64,000 nucleotides of DNA. It comes from Nocardia nova NBRC 15556 (lineage in GTDB: Bacteria; Actinomycetota; Actinomycetes; Mycobacteriales; Mycobacteriaceae). Each line of letters begins with the position of its first letter. The first letter of the stretch is position 1. The notes under the pieces are model-generated. The model was given only the letters and a program-made list of their open reading frames with translations, was not told the origin of the DNA and ran no database searches. Of this stretch, positions 58,427 through 64,000 are shown piece by piece. The translations under genes were made by a program, and so were the position numbers. The stretch is from NCBI RefSeq assembly GCF_001613005.1, contig NZ_BDBN01000005.1, forward strand, positions 62,001 through 126,000, read 5' to 3'.

Positions 58427-59536
58427 TTATCGTGCAAACGCCAACGTCAGCCTGCCACGTTCGCGCCTGGCAACCAACCTGATCCCCGGCATTCCTCCGC
58501 CGACCGCGACGCCGCCCTGGCCGTGCCACTCGGTAATCAAGGACTCGACCGCGCGTAAATGCTTGTCCGTCAAGGCTTTTGCACCGCCGTCGAGCAGCCA
58601 GGCCCGGATGACACGCCGACGAATCGCGGACGGCATCGTGGCGAGTGTCTCGACCGACAGTGACGAACCATCACGCGCGTCGATCAGCAATCGATCGGCA
58701 ATCGCATCGAGCGCCTCGCCGTCCTCGCGCAGGTGCGCGGCCGTGCGAGCCAGCGCCGGCGCCACACCCCCACCCAGGACCTCTTCCAGCAGCGGGAGCA
58801 CCTCGGTCCGCAGCCGGACACGGGTGAATTCGGGGGCGGCGTTGTGCGGATCCTCGTGCGGCACCAGGCCCAGATCCCGGCACATCTCCCGAGTGACCGC
58901 GCGCCGCACACCCAGCAGCGGCCGGCCCCAGGGCTCGTCGAATTCCGTCATCCCGCGAATCGAACGCGGACCCGATCCGCGCGCCAATCCGAGCAGCACG
59001 GTTTCCGCCTGGTCGTCGAGGGTGTGCCCGAACAGCACCGGGAGCCCGGCGCGCGCCGCGTCCAGGGCCCGATAGCGCGCCTCCCGGGCGGCGGCTTCCG
59101 GGCCACCCGCGCCGCTCACCCGCACCCGGCACACCCGCGCGGATCGGCATCCCAGTCGCCGGGCGACGGCGGCCGCCTCGGCGGCGACCTCCGCGGACCC
59201 GTCCTGCAGCCCGTGGTCCACGATGAGCGCGTCGACCGCCGCGGCCTCGGCCACCGCCGCAGCCGTCAGTGCGAGCGAATCCGCCCCGCCGGAGAGCGCG
59301 ACGGCAACCACTCCGTCCGGCGCGTAGCGCACAAGCCAATCCCGCACCGCGTGCCGCATGACCAAGACGGCTCGGGTCTCGGGCAACCGTGCCGGCTCCA
59401 CTGCCCGCGCCTCCTGTGCGCCCAGCCGGACCGGCTCGCACGCCGACGGCGATTGCGCATGGTCGGGCGATCGGATCTGCGCCGCCGACACCGGATCCGT
59501 TCTCGGCGCCTCCGCGGGCAGATCCGCCGGGTTCAT
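58427..59536 (-). CDS. tilS: tRNA(Ile)-lysidine synthase
   Basis: A 369-residue N-type ATP pyrophosphatase that modifies C34 of tRNA-Ile (CAU) to lysidine. The PP-loop SGGADS is at 82-87, VDHGLQDGS and GHTLDDQAETVLLGLARGSG follow. The first 60 residues are not conserved. ATG 59536 overlaps the metalloprotease stop by ATGA and is preferred; Met60 (59359) is an alternative at the family-typical place. Confidence 0.94.
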   Translation of the reverse strand: MNPADLPAEAPRTDPVSAAQIRSPDHAQSPSACEPVRLGAQEARAVEPARLPETRAVLVMRHAVRDWLVRYAPDGVVAVALSGGADSLALTAAAVAEAAAVDALIVDHGLQDGSAEVAAEAAAVARRLGCRSARVCRVRVSGAGGPEAAAREARYRALDAARAGLPVLFGHTLDDQAETVLLGLARGSGPRSIRGMTEFDEPWGRPLLGVRRAVTREMCRDLGLVPHEDPHNAAPEFTRVRLRTEVLPLLEEVLGGGVAPALARTAAHLREDGEALDAIADRLLIDARDGSSLSVETLATMPSAIRRRVIRAWLLDGGAKALTDKHLRAVESLITEWHGQGGVAVGGGMPGIRLVARRERGRLTLAFAR

Positions 59537-60669
59537 CCCAGGACTCGGTCGATCCATCGTTGCGGGGTGCTGATCTCGTCGGGCCGGGGCAGGGTGTCGG
59601 CGTCGGTCCAGACGGTGTTGAACCGCTGCATGCCGACCTTGCCGACGACCTCGTCGACGAATGCCTTGCCGCGCACGTACTGCGCGACCTTCGCATCGAC
59701 GCCGAGCAGGGCACGCAACAGGCGCTGGACCGGATTGGCCGGGCGCCGCCGGCGCTGATCGAAGGCCTCGCGGATCTGCGCGACGGTGGGGATCACGGCC
59801 GGGCCGACGGCATCCATCACGTGGTCGGCATGGCCCTCCAGCAGCGTGCCGAGCATGAGCAGCCGGTCCAGTGCCTCGCGCTGCGGCGGTGGCTGGGTGG
59901 CGCGCAGCAGGCCGAGGATGCCGCGATCGGCCGGATCGTCGCTGACACCGTTGTCGCGCCGGCGGCGTAACTCCTCCATCAGCCGGGTCAGCACCTCGTT
60001 CACCGATTCGTCGCCGACGGCGCCGAGAGTGTCGACGTTGCTCTTCATGTAGTCGCCCAGCCAGGGCGCCGAGGAGAACTGCACCCGATGCGTCACCTCG
60101 TGCAGGCACACCCACAGCCGGAAGTCGCTGGGCGAGACGCCGAGCGCGCGTTCCACGGCCATGATGTTGGGGGCGACCAGCAACAGGGTGCCGTCCGGCC
60201 CGCTGAACGGGTCGTATTGGCCGAGGATCGCGGTGGACAGGAAGGCCAGCATCGCCCCGGCCTGAACACCGGCCGGTTTCCCGGCGAAACGGCCGCGCTC
60301 GTCGTCGGCGGACCCGGTGAGTTCGGACATGGATTCGGCGGCCGCGCGGATCCAGCCGCGGCGATCGACGATCGTGGCCTGCGGAACCGGCTGGTCGTCG
60401 AGGAGCAGACTCACCTCGCGCACCGGGCCCTCGGCCCGCACGGACGCCTCGGACAGTTCCTGGACGACCTGTTCGGCCGAATACCGCGTGGTGCGGGGAC
60501 CGGACGGCACGACGGCGCTACCGGCGCGTGCGGCCAGCTGCCAATCGACCGAGCCGGCCAGCACCGAGCGCTTCGCGGCCGAGTTCGTCGCCACCTCCAC
60601 GGGTTCGCGACCGGCGACCGCGGCATCGTCGGCGGTACGGCCATCGGCGGGGTCACCGGATCCGGTCAT
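59533..60669 (-). CDS. Zinc-dependent metalloprotease, DUF2342 family (Rv3626c-like)
   Basis: A 378-residue predicted metallohydrolase. HEVTH is the zinc motif (WVCLHEVTHRVQF), followed by a distant Glu region (NEVLTRLMEELRRRRDN and LEGHADHVMDAVGPAVIP). No signal peptide. The family sits between dacB and tilS in mycobacteria, as here. ATG 60669 follows GGTGGAA; an in-frame ATG at 60693 lies within the end of dacB. Confidence 0.88.
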   Translation of the reverse strand: MTGSGDPADGRTADDAAVAGREPVEVATNSAAKRSVLAGSVDWQLAARAGSAVVPSGPRTTRYSAEQVVQELSEASVRAEGPVREVSLLLDDQPVPQATIVDRRGWIRAAAESMSELTGSADDERGRFAGKPAGVQAGAMLAFLSTAILGQYDPFSGPDGTLLLVAPNIMAVERALGVSPSDFRLWVCLHEVTHRVQFSSAPWLGDYMKSNVDTLGAVGDESVNEVLTRLMEELRRRRDNGVSDDPADRGILGLLRATQPPPQREALDRLLMLGTLLEGHADHVMDAVGPAVIPTVAQIREAFDQRRRRPANPVQRLLRALLGVDAKVAQYVRGKAFVDEVVGKVGMQRFNTVWTDADTLPRPDEISTPQRWIDRVLG

Positions 60670-60683
60670 CGCATTTCCACCCG

Positions 60684-62168
60684 TCAGGAGCATCCACAGT
60701 TGCGAAGCGTGGTGGCGACGGCGTCCAATGCCGGACGGCTGGCCTCGGGGGGCCGATCGTTCGACATCAGCGCGAAGGTCATGACCCGGCCGTCGCGATC
60801 CAACACATATCCAGCCAACGCGCTCGACACGGACAGAGTTCCGGTCTTGGCGCGCACCCAGCCCGCTCCGGAGCGTTCGGGGCCGCCGTCGACGAACCGC
60901 ACGGCCAGCGATCCGGTACCGCCGGCGACCGGCAGATAGTCCAGCAGCGGCGCCAGCGGAGAGGCGACCGCGGCGGTGTCACCGGTGTCGACGACCGAGG
61001 GCGCGGCGGTCCCGCCCGGATCCGCACCGCCCGGCTGCGCGGACGCGGCCGACTCGGCGATGATCCGGTCGAGCAATCGCGCCGGAACCCGGTCGTCGGT
61101 GGACAGTCCGCTGTTGTCGATCTGGGTGACGCCCGCGGTGTCGAATCCCGCCGCCTTCAACGCCGTCAAGGTGGCGGAGGCGGCACCGGCGAACGACTGC
61201 TCACCACCGGTCGCCGCGGCGATCTCCCGGCCGATCGTCTCGGCGAGCACATCGTCGGAGTGAATCATCATGTCCCGCAACCGGTCTCGCAGCTGCGCGG
61301 ATTCCACGTGGGCCAGTTCGGCGGCGCCGGGCGCGGCCTTGCCCAGCCGTACCTTCGCGGGGTCGGCGCCCAGCTCCAGCGCCAGCCGGCGACCCGCGTC
61401 CAAGGCGGGAGTGGCCGAACGCGGCGAATATTCGACCAGCGGGTCGAGGCGACCGCCATCGATCATCACCGGTTCGATCGGCGCCCATGAACCGCCCGCG
61501 ATATCGGCCGGATCCCAGCCGGCCGGTGAGGTCGGGCCGGAATACAGCGAGGTGTCGACGACGACCGTGTCGACCGGATGGCCGGCGGCACGAATCTGGG
61601 CCACCAGATCCGACAACTTCGGCCCGTCGGGGTAGTACCCCTTGCCGTCGGCCTGCGCGGTCAGGGTGGGATCGCCGGCGCCGACCAGCACCACCTCACC
61701 GGGCGCCGAGCCGGCCACCACCCGGGTGGTGAGCCGATGATCCGGCGGCAGGACCAGCAGGGCCGCCGCCGTGGTCATGACCTTGAGGGTGGACGCCGGG
61801 ATCATCGGCTTGTCCGGATCGGCGCTCCACAGCGTGGCGCGGGTGTCGGGGTCGGAGATCGATCCGGCGAAATTGCCCAGGTCCGGACTGGTCGCCACAT
61901 GGGACAGGGCATCGGCCAGGCCCTGGCGGCTGGGTTCGGGCGCACTCGCCGAGGCGGGATTCAGCTGCGGAAAAGGCTTCACGGGGGCCGGGGGTGCGGC
62001 TATCGTCAAACCCCCGTGCCGGAATTCCTCGGTCCACGGGCGCACCGTCACCAGGGCGACCGTGGCCACGACGACGGCGACAACGGTTGCGACCAGCACC
62101 GCGACCCACATATTGCGGCGTCGGCGAGCGGCCAGCCCACCGATGTTCTTCCTACCTCGACCTACCAC
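60684..62168 (-). CDS. dacB: D-alanyl-D-alanine carboxypeptidase/endopeptidase (PBP4 type, DacB)
   Basis: A 494-residue membrane-anchored class C penicillin-binding protein that trims peptidoglycan. A basic N-terminus and one transmembrane helix (about 20-42) precede the exported domain. SxxK is STLK at 126-129 (MIPASTLKVMTTAAALL), the second motif lies near HSDDVLAETIG or DNSGLS, and KTG is in RAKTGTLSVSSALAGYV. Corresponds to Rv3627c. Start GTG 62168; it diverges from ppa. Confidence 0.93.
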   Translation of the reverse strand: MVGRGRKNIGGLAARRRRNMWVAVLVATVVAVVVATVALVTVRPWTEEFRHGGLTIAAPPAPVKPFPQLNPASASAPEPSRQGLADALSHVATSPDLGNFAGSISDPDTRATLWSADPDKPMIPASTLKVMTTAAALLVLPPDHRLTTRVVAGSAPGEVVLVGAGDPTLTAQADGKGYYPDGPKLSDLVAQIRAAGHPVDTVVVDTSLYSGPTSPAGWDPADIAGGSWAPIEPVMIDGGRLDPLVEYSPRSATPALDAGRRLALELGADPAKVRLGKAAPGAAELAHVESAQLRDRLRDMMIHSDDVLAETIGREIAAATGGEQSFAGAASATLTALKAAGFDTAGVTQIDNSGLSTDDRVPARLLDRIIAESAASAQPGGADPGGTAAPSVVDTGDTAAVASPLAPLLDYLPVAGGTGSLAVRFVDGGPERSGAGWVRAKTGTLSVSSALAGYVLDRDGRVMTFALMSNDRPPEASRPALDAVATTLRNCGCS

Positions 62169-62379
62169 GTGACAGCTGTCTCCCTATTCACCCGTGTGAG
62201 GCGGACGCTCCCTGCCGCACCCATGCGCGCATCGACCACACTATCCTCACCTCGCCGGCGTTCCACCGAACGAGCTGGCGAGTCGGCAGCCCACCGAACC
62301 GGTCGGCGAGTCGGCCGCGGCACACGCCGGCGAGCAGCCGTACCGCATCAACGCATACGCATCGGACGAAGGAGATGAC

Positions 62380-62871
62380 GTGGAGTTCGACGTCACCATC
62401 GAGATCCCCAAGGGGCAGCGCAACAAGTACGAGGTCGACCACGAGACGGGTCGGGTGCGGCTGGACCGCTACCTCTACACCCCGATGGTCTACCCGGCCG
62501 ACTACGGCTACATCGAGAACACCCTGGGCTCCGACGGCGACCCGCTGGACTGCCTGGTGCTGCTGCCCGAGTCGGTGTTCCCCGGCGTGATCGTCGAGGC
62601 CCGTCCGGTGGGTGTGCTGCTGATGAGCGACGAGGCCGGCGGCGACGAGAAGGTCGTCGCGGTTCCGGCCGGTGACAAGCGCTGGGATCACATCCAGGAC
62701 GTCAACGACATCCCGGAGTTCGAGCGCAAGGCCATCGAGCACTTCTTCGAGCACTACAAGGACCTCGAGCCCGGCAAGTGGGTCAAGGTCGACGGCTGGG
62801 ACGGCCGGGCCAAGGCCGAGACTCTCGCCGATGAGGCGTTCAAGCGGCTGCAGGAGCAGGGCGGGCACTGA
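62380..62871 (+). CDS. ppa: Inorganic pyrophosphatase (family I)
   Basis: A 163-residue enzyme that drives biosynthesis by hydrolysing pyrophosphate. Active-site blocks are [33 protein letters not shown](C) with the metal-binding Asp residues, and [16 protein letters not shown] 62380 follows GAAGGAG. Stand-alone, ended by a strong hairpin; same context (Rv3628) as in M. tuberculosis. Confidence 0.96.
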   Translation: MEFDVTIEIPKGQRNKYEVDHETGRVRLDRYLYTPMVYPADYGYIENTLGSDGDPLDCLVLLPESVFPGVIVEARPVGVLLMSDEAGGDEKVVAVPAGDKRWDHIQDVNDIPEFERKAIEHFFEHYKDLEPGKWVKVDGWDGRAKAETLADEAFKRLQEQGGH

Positions 62872-62918
62872 GTGCCGCCGGCGACCCGCGCCGCCGGGCC
62901 GCCGGACATCCCTACCGA

Positions 62919-62961
62919 GCGAGGGCGCTCGCGGGCGTATGCGTCCCGCGGGCGCCCTCGC
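62919..62961. terminator. Bidirectional hairpin terminator between ppa and the enoyl-CoA hydratase
   Basis: GCGAGGGCGCTCGCGGG pairs with CCCGCGGGCGCCCTCGC with one mismatch around a 9-base loop, 47 bases after ppa and 39 bases from the convergent stop at 63001. Confidence 0.75.
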
Positions 62962-63000
62962 CGATTCGGCAGCCGTGTCGGCAGGCCGCCGGCTCGAGCG

Positions 63001-63822
63001 CTACTTGCCCTGGAAGTTCGGCTTGCGCTTCTCGAAGACGGCCTGGATCGCCTCGGTCAGATCCTCCGAGGGCAGGAAGGCCGCGTTCCACGCCGACACG
63101 TACCGCAGCCCGTCGGCCACCTTGCCGGCCTTGGGCTGATCGAGCACGTCCTTGATGCCCTGCACGACCAGCGGCGGGTTCGCGGCGATCTCCTCCGCCA
63201 GCGTGTGCGCGGCGGCCAGTACCGCCTCCTGGTCGGGGTAGACGTCGTTGATCAGGCCGATCTTCTCCGCGCGCGCGGCGTCGATGTCCTTGCCGGTGTA
63301 GGCGAGCTCGCGCACATGGCCCTCGCCGATGATGCCCGGCAACCGGTGCAGCGACCCGATGTCGGCGACGATGGCGACCTTGGCCTCGCGCAGGCTGAAG
63401 CTGGCCTCCGCGCTGGCCAGGCGGATATCCGCGGCGGCGATCAGATCGAGTCCGCCGCCCACGCACCAGCCGGAGATCGCGGCGATCACGGGTTTGCGGC
63501 AGTCGGCGACCGCGGTCACCGAGGCCTGCATGCGCCGGATCTCGTAGAGGAAATCGGTGCGCGGTGCGGCCAGGGCCTTCTCGGCCAGCAGCGGACCGAA
63601 GGTCGGGCTCATCGCGGGCAGATCGAGACCGTAGGAGAAGTGCTTACCGGAACCGGTGAGCACGATCGCGCGGATCTCCGGATCGGCGTCCAGCTCGCCG
63701 AAGATCAGCGGCAACTCACTCCAGAAATCCGGGCCCATGGCATTGCCCTTGCCGGGTCCGGTCAGCGTCACTCGCGCGACGTGACCGGTGCGCTCGACGT
63801 CGAAAGCCTTCCAATCACTCAT
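63001..63822 (-). CDS. Enoyl-CoA hydratase/dienoyl-CoA isomerase family protein (EchA21-like)
   Basis: A 273-residue crotonase-fold enzyme. TGPGKGNAMGPDFW and SGKHFSYGLDLPAMSP are the CoA-binding parts, CVGGGLDLIAAADIRLAS the oxyanion part, and IVADIGSLHRLPGIIGEG carries Asp at the position where dienoyl-CoA isomerases (ECH1 type) have it, with Glu upstream in SLREAKVAIVAD. Thus isomerase activity is plausible. It resembles EchA21 of M. tuberculosis. The start ATG 63822 is at the family position. Confidence 0.87.
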   Translation of the reverse strand: MSDWKAFDVERTGHVARVTLTGPGKGNAMGPDFWSELPLIFGELDADPEIRAIVLTGSGKHFSYGLDLPAMSPTFGPLLAEKALAAPRTDFLYEIRRMQASVTAVADCRKPVIAAISGWCVGGGLDLIAAADIRLASAEASFSLREAKVAIVADIGSLHRLPGIIGEGHVRELAYTGKDIDAARAEKIGLINDVYPDQEAVLAAAHTLAEEIAANPPLVVQGIKDVLDQPKAGKVADGLRYVSAWNAAFLPSEDLTEAIQAVFEKRKPNFQGK

Positions 63823-63893
63823 TCGTACAGCGTATCGGGGCAGTTCGGCGGCACCGGGACAGCGGTCGGGATTGCGGGAGAGCGGGCAGGACG

Positions 63894-63899
63894 TAGGTT
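63894..63899 (+). promoter_or_regulatory. -10 element of a leaderless promoter (gene at 63906)
   Basis: TAGGTT six bases before GTG 63906; the 18 bases from here are the same as before the otsB fusion except for one base. Confidence 0.5.
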
Positions 63900-63905
63900 G
63901 GAAGC

Positions 63906-64000
63906 GTGAGCAGTTCCCAGCGACCCGACGCCGAGCTGGCCGATCTCGAACCCGAGCATCTCCGACCTCAGCACGACGGCGTCACCGCAGCGCAGTACCG
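63906..64000 (+). CDS. 5' end of an unidentified gene (cut by window edge)
   Basis: Thirty-one codons read MSSSQRPDAELADLEPEHLR and PQHDGVTAAQY from GTG 63906 to the window end. The sequence is hydrophilic with no recognisable motif. The leaderless -10 makes it a believable gene start. Identity cannot be judged. Confidence 0.5.
   Translation, partial: MSSSQRPDAELADLEPEHLRPQHDGVTAAQY

Overview
The window comes from a high-GC actinobacterium of the order Mycobacteriales, most probably Nocardia. Many genes can be named from memory of Mycobacterium tuberculosis: a kstR/fadE34 pair, the block mutY-canB-disA-radA-lpqE-carD-ispD-ispF-cysS-rlmB, mhuD with its neighbouring hydrolase, clpC-lsr2-lysS-coaX-panD-panC-folK-folB-folP-folE-ftsH, and hpt-tilS-metalloprotease-dacB-ppa. 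Gene order is close to the M. tuberculosis Rv3573-Rv3628 region with accessory genes inserted. GTG starts, 4-base ATGA/GTGA overlaps and leaderless promoters (TANNNT 6-8 bases before the start codon) are frequent. I saw no insertion sequence, phage, CRISPR array, tRNA or rRNA.

Layout. 1-1.5 kb: an acyl-CoA dehydrogenase (FadE34-like, cut by the window edge) and the sterol-catabolism repressor KstR diverge around a perfect KstR operator. 1.7-4.3 kb: a fusion of trehalose-6-phosphate phosphatase with a GH15 trehalase-like domain. 4.4-7.4 kb: a zinc (or manganese) ABC importer behind a Zur-like box. 7.4-18.1 kb: housekeeping core (DNA repair, c-di-AMP synthesis, CarD, MEP isoprenoid steps IspD/IspF, CysS, RlmB). 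18.1-28.4 kb: mixed metabolism, with enoyl-CoA hydratase, acyl-CoA dehydrogenase, hydrolase, heme-degrading MhuD, OsmC, an ABC exporter divergent from a two-component system, an apparently frameshifted luciferase-like oxidoreductase and a phytanoyl-CoA dioxygenase-like gene. 28.4-36.6 kb: ClpC, a secreted lipase with a KstR-like box, an FHA-HTH regulator, Lsr2, LysS, then a rhodanese/cysteine dioxygenase pair preceded by a 13-codon leader ORF with a Cys-Cys pair. 36.6-47.9 kb: pantothenate (coaX, panD, panC) and folate (folK, folB, folP, folE) genes and ftsH, with a diiron oxygenase carrying another KstR-like box inserted. 48-57.5 kb: less conserved genes (DUF1266, DUF2277, PucR regulator, aldehyde dehydrogenase, SDR, amidase, LysR). 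57.8-64 kb: hpt, tilS, zinc metalloprotease, dacB, ppa, an enoyl-CoA hydratase/isomerase and the first codons of a further gene.

The most interesting signals are: the Cys-Cys leader peptide (leaderless) in front of the cysteine dioxygenase-rhodanese operon, which looks like a cysteine-sensing attenuator; two KstR-like operators away from kstR, in front of a secreted lipase and an AurF-type diiron oxygenase; the OtsB-GH15 fusion; a histone-H1-like Lys/Ala-rich tail on an aldehyde dehydrogenase; and a dispersed 25-bp GC-rich repeat plus a large stem-loop in intergenic DNA. All functional calls rest on motif recognition and remembered family sequences; no search was run.
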